A DNA stretch of 17,246 bases from CAZVUW01 sp964629825 (GTDB lineage Bacteria; Actinomycetota; Nitriliruptoria; Euzebyales; Egibacteraceae). A program made the translations under genes and the position numbers. Every line of letters begins with the position of its first letter. The first letter of the stretch is position 1. The stretch lies in assembly GCA_964629825.1 (NCBI GenBank), contig CAZVUW010000070.1:1-17246 (forward strand), read 5' to 3'. Positions 1-6,854 of this stretch are shown piece after piece. Under the pieces are notes generated by a model. It saw only the letters and a list, made by a program, of their open reading frames with translations. It made no database searches and was not told the DNA's origin.

Positions 1-1
1 C

Positions 2-541
2 GACTTCAAGAACACCGTGCTGATCATGACGTCGAACCTGGGGACGAAGAACCTCGGCCAGCAGGCCATGGGCTTCTCCGCCACCGCGGACGAGCGCGAC
101 ACCTACCAGCGCATGAAGGAGCAGGTCGCCGAGGAGCTCAAGCAGCACTTCCGGCCCGAGTTCCTGAACCGCATCGACGAGACGATCGTCTTCCACCAGC
201 TCACGCGAGCCCAGGTGAAGGACATCGTCGACCTGATGATGAAGCGCGTGAAGGAGCAGCTGCGCTCCAAGGACCTGGACATCGAGCTCACCGACGACGC
301 CAAGACCTGGCTCGCCGAGAAGGGCTACGACGCACAGCTGGGCGCCCGCCCGCTGCGCCGGACGATCCAGCGCGAGATCGAGGACCCGCTCAGCGAGAAG
401 ATCCTGTACGGCGAGTTCCACGCCGGGCAGCTGATCGTCGCCGACGCGGAGAACGACAGCATCGTGTTCCGCGCCGTCGACTCGCCGCCGGACGCACCGC
501 CGGTCGAGCTGGCCGGCTCGCCGTCCGAGGGACAGGGGTAG
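2..541 (+). CDS. clpC: ClpC-type AAA+ unfoldase, C-terminal fragment (5' end outside window)
   Basis: This is the last 179 codons of a Clp/Hsp100 ATPase; the reading frame is open from base 2 and ends at TAG 539-541. The fragment opens with the beta strand and sensor-1 asparagine of the second AAA+ domain (VLIMTSNLG). It continues through the arginine-finger segment FRPEFLNRIDE (fragment residues 50-60), the small C-terminal D2 subdomain, and the sensor-2 motif GARPLRR (114-120). Such proteins form hexamers that unfold substrates and feed them to ClpP. The tail ends in a short acidic, Pro-rich stretch, as in actinobacterial ClpC, which favours ClpC over ClpB or ClpA. The N-terminal repeats and D1 domain are not in the window, so that choice is likely but not proven. 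A strong hairpin terminator lies about 150 bp downstream. Confidence 0.93.
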   Translation, partial: DFKNTVLIMTSNLGTKNLGQQAMGFSATADERDTYQRMKEQVAEELKQHFRPEFLNRIDETIVFHQLTRAQVKDIVDLMMKRVKEQLRSKDLDIELTDDAKTWLAEKGYDAQLGARPLRRTIQREIEDPLSEKILYGEFHAGQLIVADAENDSIVFRAVDSPPDAPPVELAGSPSEGQG

Positions 542-692
542 GCTGGTAGAGACCTCGGCCTCCAGGCGGCTCAAGTAGCCGCACAAGCAGGCCGACAAAC
601 GACTTCGGGGGACCTCCCGCTGCGGGAAGGACCAACGGGCGACAAGAGCCCGGACGGTCTGAGCAGGAGGAGGAGCAGTTTCCCGGATATGG
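542..692 (+). other. Intergenic stretch with small hairpins, possible structured RNA or 3' leader
   Basis: No convincing ORF occupies the gap between the clpC stop and the terminator at 693. Two short perfect hairpins are visible on the plus strand: GCGGCT/AGCCGC (566-571 with 577-582, loop CAAGT) and CGGGC/GCCCG (636-640 with 648-652, loop GACAAGA). A smaller one, TCCCG/CGGGA, lies around 615-627. A strong terminator follows directly. This could be a clpC 3' UTR, an attenuator-like leader for the downstream glycosylase, or a small RNA. It matches no RNA family I can recognise, and short hairpins are common in GC-rich DNA. Confidence 0.25.
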
Positions 693-726
693 GGCCCGGC
701 GCGCCAAGAGCGCCGGGCCTCGCTTG
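693..726 (+). terminator. Intrinsic terminator downstream of clpC
   Basis: A perfect 10-bp GC stem is formed by GGCCCGGCGC (693-702) and GCGCCGGGCC (710-719) around a 7-nt loop, followed by the T-rich tail TCGCTTGTGTCTT. It is the strongest terminator-like element in the first kilobase. It would end clpC transcription, or that of any RNA made from 542-692, before the glycosylase gene at 769. Confidence 0.75.
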
Positions 727-768
727 TGTCTTGAGACCTGACCTGGTCCGGGTGGTGGGAGACAGCCG

Positions 769-1335
769 ATGGACTCGCTGGCGGCCGTGGCCGAGGAGAT
801 CCGCGGCTGCACCCGCTGCCCGCTCGCGGCCACCCGGCTGAACGCGGTGCCCGGCGAGGGACCGGCGGACGCGCGCCTGTTCCTGGCGGGCGAGGCACCG
901 GGGGCGACCGAGGACCGCCTCGGCCTGCCCTTCCGCGGTGCGGCGGGGCGCCACCTGGAGGCGGCTCTGGCGGCCGCCGGCGCCGCTCGCGACGACGTGT
1001 TCATAGGCTCGGTGTGCCGTTGCCGGCCGCCCGGCAACCGCAACCCGCGCCCGGCCGAGATCGAGGCCTGCGCGTCCTACCTCGACCGCCAGCTCGCCCT
1101 GGTCGCCCCTCGGATCGTCCTGGCCATGGGGCTGACCGCCGCCGTTCGTCTCGGCTTCGCCTCCAAGAGCGAGCGCATGGCCGACGTGCGGCTGCGCCGT
1201 CTGTCACCCGGCGCGGGCCGCCCCTTCACACTCCTGGCGACCTACCACCCCGCCGCAGCCATGCGCTTCCCGGCACTGCGCCAGCCCTTCGCCGACGACC
1301 TCGCCATCGCCGTCCGGGCGGCCGGTGTCGATTGA
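769..1335 (+). CDS. Family-4 uracil-DNA glycosylase (4Fe-4S type)
   Basis: This 188-residue protein would excise uracil from DNA as the first step of base excision repair. It carries the signature motif A GEAPGATED (41-49) and motif B HP at 160-161 (YHPAAAMR). It also has the four cysteines expected to bind a 4Fe-4S cluster: Cys14 and Cys17 (CTRC), Cys85 (in CRCRPPGNRNP) and Cys101. Family 5 enzymes carry a different motif A, so family 4 is preferred. Length is normal for the family. The ATG at 769 follows a purine-rich GGTGGGAGA stretch. The gene stands alone between the clpC terminator and a convergent hairpin that overlaps its stop codon. It was probably transcribed independently of clpC and has no obvious link to the export cassette beyond. 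Confidence 0.93.
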   Translation: MDSLAAVAEEIRGCTRCPLAATRLNAVPGEGPADARLFLAGEAPGATEDRLGLPFRGAAGRHLEAALAAAGAARDDVFIGSVCRCRPPGNRNPRPAEIEACASYLDRQLALVAPRIVLAMGLTAAVRLGFASKSERMADVRLRRLSPGAGRPFTLLATYHPAAAMRFPALRQPFADDLAIAVRAAGVD

Positions 1336-1367
1336 GTTCTCTCTGACGACCTGAATCGACACCGGCC
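1320..1367. terminator. Bidirectional hairpin between glycosylase and precursor gene
   Basis: A perfect 14-bp inverted repeat pairs 1320-1333 (GGCCGGTGTCGATT) with 1354-1367 (AATCGACACCGGCC) around a 20-nt loop. It overlaps the glycosylase stop codon (1333-1335) and lies just 3' of the precursor gene on the other strand, so it sits exactly between two convergent genes. There is no long T-run on either side. Termination in both directions, or protection of the precursor mRNA 3' end, is inferred from position and stem strength. Confidence 0.65.
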
Positions 1368-1378
1368 CTTGCTCCGCC

Positions 1379-1801
1379 CTAGCCGCCGGGGCCGAGGGGG
1401 CAGGCGCAGACGACGCAGTTCGAGCCGATCTGGCAGCACGGCGGAGGCGGGATGCTGCAGGGGATCGGAGGGACAGGACCGGCCCCTGCCAGCAGGTCGA
1501 GCTCGGCGTCCGTGAGCTCGTCGCTATCGGCCTGCTCGGCCAGGTTGGCGGTCACGATGCTCATGCCGGTCTGACGCCTCAGGAGGTCGTCGACCGTGAT
1601 GAAGTCCCAGAACTCCTGCGGAGTGAAGTGGAAGCCCTTGGACTCGGCGAAGGCGACATGCTCCGGAACCTGCCCGACCCCCCTCCAGCCGGCCTCCCTG
1701 GCGGGGTCGGGATGAGCCCGGAAGAACGCGATGATCTCCTCGGACACCTCGCGGGTCGTGGTGACGCCGTCGACGACGACATCGAATGCGGTGATGGCCA
1801 T
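1379..1801 (-). CDS. RiPP/bacteriocin-type precursor peptide: Nif11-like leader, six-Cys Pro-rich core
   Basis: A 140-residue peptide. Residues 18-70 match the Nif11 leader pattern: a short helix (EEIIAFFRAHPDP), a linker, then AESKGFHFTPQEF, the AxxxGFxFTxxE hallmark. The leader ends LTDAELDLLAGA (96-107), fitting the LSxxELxxIxGG/GA rule at -12, -8, -7, -4, -2 and -1, so a C39 peptidase should cut after Ala107. The remaining 33-residue core has eight prolines and six cysteines at 115, 122, 123, 129, 132 and 134 (spacing C-x6-CC-x5-C-x2-C-x-C) and ends PLGPGG. The ATG at 1801 was chosen because GAGGAA lies 4 nt upstream and the Nif11 homology begins there; a longer frame from 1912 would run into the exporter gene. 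It starts 22 bp after the exporter stop and is the last gene of the operon. The core resembles no peptide I recognise. Confidence 0.88.
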   Translation of the reverse strand: MAITAFDVVVDGVTTTREVSEEIIAFFRAHPDPAREAGWRGVGQVPEHVAFAESKGFHFTPQEFWDFITVDDLLRRQTGMSIVTANLAEQADSDELTDAELDLLAGAGPVPPIPCSIPPPPCCQIGSNCVVCACPLGPGG

Positions 1802-1815
1802 GCGGTTCCTCGCTT
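1802..1815 (-). promoter_or_regulatory. Ribosome binding site of the precursor gene
   Basis: The minus-strand sequence AAGCGAGGAACCGC immediately precedes the ATG at 1801. It contains GAGGAA (1806-1811), the best Shine-Dalgarno match in the cassette. It fixes the start codon and suggests efficient initiation of the exported substrate, even though the gene is last in the transcript. Confidence 0.65.
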
Positions 1816-1823
1816 TCGAGTGG

Positions 1824-4800
1824 TCAGGCCAGCTGCGGGCGCATGAGATCGGCGAACAAGCCTTCCTTGTCGGCCAGCTCGTCGTACGTGCCGGTCTGCA
1901 CCACCCGGCCACCTGACAGCACGACGATGCGGTCGGCGTGGCGGACGGTGCTCAACCGATGGGCGATGACCAGCCTGGATGCGCCCATCTGCGCCAGGCT
2001 GTCGCTCACCACTGCTTGGGTTGCGTTGTCGAGGGCGCTGGTGGCCTCGTCGAAGAACATCAGCCGCGGTCGTCGCGCGAAGGCGCGGCCGATCAGCAGG
2101 CGCTGGCGTTGCCCGCCGGAGAAGGTGGCCCCGCCCTCGGGGACGCGCGTGAACATGCCCATGGGCAGCGCACGGATGTCGTCAGCGAGGGCCGCGCGCT
2201 CTGCGGCCTCCCATGCCCTTGTCATCTCGAGCGGGGCGGCGCCGATGATGTTGCGAACGATCGGGTCGGCGGTGACGTCGCCGTGCTGAAGGACCACGCC
2301 GATCTGCCTGCGCACCTCGCGGGCGTCGAGGGTGGCGAGGTTGCGGCCGTCGTAGGACACCGTCCCGCTGACTGGTCGCTCGAACCCCAGGAGGACGCGC
2401 AGCAGCGTCGACTTGCCCGAGCCGGAAGGTCCGACCAGGGCGACGCACTCCCCGGGGCGGATCTCGAGTGAGACGCCGTCGAGCACCAATGGCCCGTCGC
2501 CGTAGCGGAAGCTGACGTCGTCCACCCGCACGGCGCCGCCCAGCCGCCCCGGGTGGACCAGCGTCGGCCGGATCTCCGGAACCGCCTGCAAGATGGGCCG
2601 CACCCGTTCGTAGAGCGGCACCGCGGCGATGACGTCGACGGCGGCGGCCGCGAGGGCCGTTCCGGCTGCGATGCACTGGCCGAACGCGGCTGCGAAAGCC
2701 AGGAACGGCCCGATGTCGAGCGCGACGGCGCCGAACCCGACGGCGGCGTACAGGCCTAGCGTGGCGAGCAGCGGAAACGCTGCGGTCCAGGCGTGGGCGG
2801 CGACGGTGGCCTGGCGGGCGCGGCGAGCCGCCGCTCGACTTCTGCCGAACGCTCGCGTCCAGCGCCCTAGCGCTCGCTCCTCGGCGCCCGCCACGCGCAG
2901 TCGGAGGATGCCGTGAACGAGCTGCAGGGTCAGGGCCGCCGTGCGGCCTTCAGCTTCGACGGCGACACGGCGGCGGCGCAGCTCGACGAGCCTGCTCCAC
3001 AGGGCGATGGCCGTGAAGCCCATCAGCAGGGCGATCGCTGACCCCGCCAGGCGCCAGTCGACGGCGATCAGGAGACCGGCGCTGCTCACGGCCCCGGCGG
3101 CCGCAGCGGCTGAGGTCAGCACCGAGGTCGAAACGACTTGGCGCAGCTGTCCGATGGCCATCGCGCGCGAACCGAGGTCTCCGACCTCGAAGCGCTGGAA
3201 GAACCCGGCCGGCAGGCCGAGCAGGCGGTCCCACAGCGCTGCGTGCAGGCCGGTGTCGCCTCGGATGCGGGCTCGGGCGACCGCCATGCCCTGGACGACC
3301 GCCAACGCGGCGGTGGACAGAGTGGCCGCCACCAGGGCTGCGCCGACGGCCAGCAGCTCCTGGCGCAGCCCACCCGGCAGGATCCTCGAGAACACCACGC
3401 CCGTCGCGACCGGTATGGCCAGGGCCAGCAGGCCGGTCACCACCACCGTGACCGCGGCCACTGTGAGGTCGCGCCGCGACCCCAGTGCACTGAATCGCAA
3501 CACGTCGGCAAAGCCGAGCGGCCGGTCGGGGAAGGGTCGATAGACCATTGTCGCGGTGTTCGCGATCCCTGCAGCCACGGCGGCGTTGACCGTGATCCTG
3601 CGCCCGTCGGACGGGTCGATCAGGACGTAGCGGCCGGTCCCTGCCGGCAGCAGCGCCACCGGGGCGTCGTCGCTGCGGTGGCCCAGCAGAGGCCCGGCGT
3701 CCAGCCGCCACCAGCCCGGCACCAGGTTGACGGAGCGGACCCGGAGACGGGAGGCCCTGGCGATGCCCTCGATCAGCTCCTCTTCGGGGGTGCCGGCTGC
3801 TGCGGGCCTGATGGGTACGCCGAGCTTGTCGGCGACGAGCCCGAACGCACCCATCAGGGCGTCGTCGTGCGCCATCTGCAGCGCGGGTCCCCCTCCGGTT
3901 GTGGAGTCGAGGGGGGAGGAGGCGCCGATCGGGTCCTCGTACGGTCCCCGGGCGCCTCCACTGACGGCAGGCCCCGCCTCCGTCGGGCTCGTGGCCTCAC
4001 GGGGCTCGGGAGCCGCCTCGAGCAGATGCCGGTACTCACCGTCGATCTGGCGGAGCTCCTCATGGGTGCCGCGCTGGACGATCTGGCCGTCCCGCAGAAC
4101 CACGATCTCGTCGGCGTCGCGGACGGTGCTGAGCCGGTGCGCGACGATCAGGCAGGTGCAGCCGCGGCGGCGCAGGTTCGCCATGACCGACGCTTCGGTG
4201 ACGGGGTCCAGGCTGCTCGTCGCCTCGTCCAGGACCAGGACGACCGGGTCGGTGACCAGGGCCCGTGCGATCTCCAGACGCTGCCGCTGTCCGCCGCTGA
4301 GGTTGCGGCCGCCCTCGGCAACCGGCGCGTCGTAGCCCCCGGGCAGGGCCATGATGACGTCATGGATGCCTGCGTCTCGCGCCGCGGTGACGACGGCGTC
4401 GAGCGGGATCTCCTCGTCCCACAGCGTCAGGTTCTCCTGGACGCTCCCGGCGAACAGCCTGATGTCCTGGTCGACCAGCGCCAGCCCTCGGGTGACCTGG
4501 CGGCGGGGCCGGTAACCCCGCGGGATGCCGTCGAGCAGCACCAAGCCGTCCCACGGGCGGTAGACCCCCGCCAGCAGGCGCGCAACCGTCGACTTGCCGC
4601 TGCCGGAACCGCCGACCAGCGCCACCCGTGAGCCGGCCGGCAGCGTCAGGTCCAAGCCGTCGATGAGGGGGCGCTCGCGACGGCTGTAGCCGAACCTGAC
4701 GCCGCGGAGCTCGACGCGTCCCTCGAGCGGGTCACCGTCCGGGTCCGCCGAGGAGGGGGCCAGCTCCGGGTCCAGGGCAGCGCCGAGCACATCGTCGAGA

Positions 4801-6302
4801 CGGGCGAGGTCCGCGCGTAGGGTCTGCAGAACCCCGCCCAGCCCTACGAACTGGGCGAAAGGCAGCATGAAGCCGAGCATCAGCCCCTGGAAGGCCACCA
4901 CCGCACCGGGCGTCAACGCGCCGTCGACCACCCGCCACCCCCCGACCACCAGGGTCGCGGTCACGGTCAGGCCGGTGACGAGCGCCGGGATCACCGATAT
5001 CGGCTGCGACAGCACGGTCTGGGCGCCGTCGGCGTTGCTGACCTTCGCCTGATAGCCCGCCCAGCGGCCGAAGGCGTCGGACTCGGTGCCGCTGGCCTTG
5101 ACCGTCTCAATGGTCTGCAGGGTCGACAGCGTGCTCGACTGCCATGCCGCCGTGTCCGCCAACATGCGGTGCTGCGCATCGACGCGCTGTCGCAGCCCGG
5201 CACGCAGGGCGATGAGCGTCGTCAGCCCTCCGACGGCGGCGATGAGCGCGAGCAGGACGTCGTAGCGCAGCATCGCTGCCAGGTAGGCGGCCACGAGGAT
5301 CAACGCCAGCCCACTGCTGGCCAGGTTGCCGGTCAGGTTCGTGGACACGGCGGTTGCTATGGCGGCGCGGCCAGCGATGTCGCCCGCGTAGCGCTGGTCG
5401 AAGAACCCCATGGGCAGGCGCAACATGTGGCCCAACACCGCCCGTCCATCGCGCATGGCCAGGCGCTCCTCAACGCGTAGCAGCGTGCGACCCTGCAGCC
5501 ACGTGAGAACACCCATGGCCACGACGAGCACGCCCAGGCCAGCTACGAGCAGGCCGACCGGGCCGTTGTCACCGGCGACCATCACCCGGTCCACGAAGGT
5601 CCCGGTAAGCAGTGGGACCGCCATGCCAGGCAGCAGCAGCGCGACGCCGATGAGCGCCAGGGCCAGGATCGCTGCTCCTGCTCCTGCCAGCCGGCGTCGC
5701 AGCGCAGGCACGAGCCTGAACGGCTGACCCCCGGGCCGGAAGTCGGGACCAGGCTCGAAGACCAGCACCACACCGGTGAAAGCGGCGTCGAACTCCTCGA
5801 GGGACACCCTCCGGGGTCCGGTGGCGGGGTCGTTGACGAAGACCCCCTGCGGGCCGAACCCCTCGACGACCACGAAGTGACAGAAGTTCCAGAAGACGAT
5901 GCAGGGCAGCGGCACAGCGCGCAGGCCATCCAGCTCCTTGGTGTAGCCCTTGGCCTTCAGGCCGTGCTCGCGGGCTACGACGAGCAGGCTGCTGGCCTTG
6001 CTGCCGTCGCGGCTCACCCCGCAGGCCTCACGGAGCTCCTCAAGCGTGACCACGCGGCCGTGATAGCCGAGGACCATCGCCAGGGCCGCCGCACCGCACT
6101 CGGTGGCCTCCATCTGCAGCACGGTGGGAGTGTGCGCCCGCTGGGACGCCGACGCCCGACGCAGCCGGCCTGGCCAGGCTCGCAGCGACTGGGCGATCCG
6201 GCGGAAGGGCTGCGCCGGTACGAGCTCGAGCAGGTCGTCCATGGCCTCGGACGCCTCAAGACGGTCGAGCGCGGCCTGCCTGAAGATGCGCCTGCCGGTC
6301 AC
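1824..6302 (-). CDS. Single-chain NHLM/NHLP-type peptide exporter: C39 peptidase-permease-ATPase fused to second permease-ATPase
   Basis: This 1492-residue protein contains two complete ABC half-exporters. Half 1 has a C39 peptidase domain (about 57-185) with Gln63, catalytic Cys69 (QMEATECGAAALAM), His142 (NFCHFVVVEGF) and Asp158 (NDPATGP). A membrane domain follows (about 205-500), then an ATPase with Walker A GGSGSGKST (564-572), LSGGQ (668-672), Walker B Asp692/Glu693 and switch His722. A 46-residue Pro/Gly/acidic linker (763-808) leads to half 2. Half 2 has a soluble domain with GWWRLDAGPLLG and YVLIDPSDG, typical of the second NHLM exporter subunit, membrane helices (about 945-1230), Walker A GPSGSGKST (1291-1299), FSGGQ (1394-1398), Asp1418/Glu1419 and His1448. 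Both ATP sites look intact. The family removes the leader at a double-glycine site and exports the core; these halves are usually two genes. The start is GTG, 8 bp after the upstream stop; Met21 is an alternative. Confidence 0.93.
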   Translation of the reverse strand: MTGRRIFRQAALDRLEASEAMDDLLELVPAQPFRRIAQSLRAWPGRLRRASASQRAHTPTVLQMEATECGAAALAMVLGYHGRVVTLEELREACGVSRDGSKASSLLVVAREHGLKAKGYTKELDGLRAVPLPCIVFWNFCHFVVVEGFGPQGVFVNDPATGPRRVSLEEFDAAFTGVVLVFEPGPDFRPGGQPFRLVPALRRRLAGAGAAILALALIGVALLLPGMAVPLLTGTFVDRVMVAGDNGPVGLLVAGLGVLVVAMGVLTWLQGRTLLRVEERLAMRDGRAVLGHMLRLPMGFFDQRYAGDIAGRAAIATAVSTNLTGNLASSGLALILVAAYLAAMLRYDVLLALIAAVGGLTTLIALRAGLRQRVDAQHRMLADTAAWQSSTLSTLQTIETVKASGTESDAFGRWAGYQAKVSNADGAQTVLSQPISVIPALVTGLTVTATLVVGGWRVVDGALTPGAVVAFQGLMLGFMLPFAQFVGLGGVLQTLRADLARLDDVLGAALDPELAPSSADPDGDPLEGRVELRGVRFGYSRRERPLIDGLDLTLPAGSRVALVGGSGSGKSTVARLLAGVYRPWDGLVLLDGIPRGYRPRRQVTRGLALVDQDIRLFAGSVQENLTLWDEEIPLDAVVTAARDAGIHDVIMALPGGYDAPVAEGGRNLSGGQRQRLEIARALVTDPVVLVLDEATSSLDPVTEASVMANLRRRGCTCLIVAHRLSTVRDADEIVVLRDGQIVQRGTHEELRQIDGEYRHLLEAAPEPREATSPTEAGPAVSGGARGPYEDPIGASSPLDSTTGGGPALQMAHDDALMGAFGLVADKLGVPIRPAAAGTPEEELIEGIARASRLRVRSVNLVPGWWRLDAGPLLGHRSDDAPVALLPAGTGRYVLIDPSDGRRITVNAAVAAGIANTATMVYRPFPDRPLGFADVLRFSALGSRRDLTVAAVTVVVTGLLALAIPVATGVVFSRILPGGLRQELLAVGAALVAATLSTAALAVVQGMAVARARIRGDTGLHAALWDRLLGLPAGFFQRFEVGDLGSRAMAIGQLRQVVSTSVLTSAAAAAGAVSSAGLLIAVDWRLAGSAIALLMGFTAIALWSRLVELRRRRVAVEAEGRTAALTLQLVHGILRLRVAGAEERALGRWTRAFGRSRAAARRARQATVAAHAWTAAFPLLATLGLYAAVGFGAVALDIGPFLAFAAAFGQCIAAGTALAAAAVDVIAAVPLYERVRPILQAVPEIRPTLVHPGRLGGAVRVDDVSFRYGDGPLVLDGVSLEIRPGECVALVGPSGSGKSTLLRVLLGFERPVSGTVSYDGRNLATLDAREVRRQIGVVLQHGDVTADPIVRNIIGAAPLEMTRAWEAAERAALADDIRALPMGMFTRVPEGGATFSGGQRQRLLIGRAFARRPRLMFFDEATSALDNATQAVVSDSLAQMGASRLVIAHRLSTVRHADRIVVLSGGRVVQTGTYDELADKEGLFADLMRPQLA

Positions 6303-6310
6303 TGGGCCGC

Positions 6311-6844
6311 TCAGGTCCCGAGCAACCTGGTGAGGATCCGGTCGAACCGCCGTCCGGCCAGGAATGCGGTCTCGAGACCGATCACGTCGATCTCGTCGGG
6401 CTCCTGGATCGTCTCGTCAAGCAGGGGTGCTCGTCCGCCGACCCGGGCCAGGTTGCCCGCGCGCAGACGCTGCGACAGCAGTCGTGCGATGGCGCGGTAG
6501 AAGCGGGCGGCGAACACCGCGTCGGCGCGCAGTCGGTCGGCGAGGAGGTTCCGGGGGACGGCCAGGACGACCGTGTCCTCCAGTGCTCGCACCGTCGACG
6601 CGGGCGGCAAGCCGTCGACGAACGACATCTCGCCTGCAAGCGTCCCGCGGCCCATTCGGGCCAGCTCTACGTCGCCAGCGCGCGTTGCGGAGACCGACAG
6701 CGCGCCGTCCAGCACGAGGAACAGCGCGCTCGGCTCCTGCGCCTCGTGGATGAGCACCTCCCCGGCCGTCAGGTGGAGTCTCTGGCCGCTGGCGAGGAGC
6801 CACTCGACGTCGTCGTCGTCGAGCTCGCCGAGGATGTAGAGCAC
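6311..6844 (-). CDS. Cyclic-nucleotide-binding-domain protein of the export cassette
   Basis: A 177-residue soluble protein with one CRP-like cyclic-nucleotide-binding beta barrel. The barrel is recognisable from TAGEVLIHEAQEPSALFLVL (26-45), DGALSV, and the phosphate-binding cassette GEMSFVDGLPPASTVRA (71-87). The conserved arginine that usually follows the proline in this cassette (PRxAT in cAMP binders) is replaced, here PPAST, so canonical cAMP binding is doubtful. No helix-turn-helix is evident in the remaining helical C-terminal part, so it is not an obvious transcription factor. It starts with GTG at 6844, 10 bp after the MauE-type gene, and ends 8 bp before the exporter gene, which argues for joint expression. 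Such domains accompany some peptide exporters; a role in gating or assembling the exporter is inference. Confidence 0.8.
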   Translation of the reverse strand: MLYILGELDDDDVEWLLASGQRLHLTAGEVLIHEAQEPSALFLVLDGALSVSATRAGDVELARMGRGTLAGEMSFVDGLPPASTVRALEDTVVLAVPRNLLADRLRADAVFAARFYRAIARLLSQRLRAGNLARVGGRAPLLDETIQEPDEIDVIGLETAFLAGRRFDRILTRLLGT

Positions 6845-6854
6845 CTGCCGGATG

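Noticed and set aside
1430..1480. The precursor core as a metallothionein-like metal chelator
   Set aside because: CC-x5-C-x2-C-x-C could bind metal, but the double-glycine-type leader and dedicated C39 exporter point to a secreted peptide; kept only as an untested alternative.
1379..1912. Longer 177-residue version of the precursor starting at 1912
   Set aside because: Its first 37 residues overlap the 3' end of the exporter gene, lack leader character, and have no ribosome binding site matching the one at 1806-1811.
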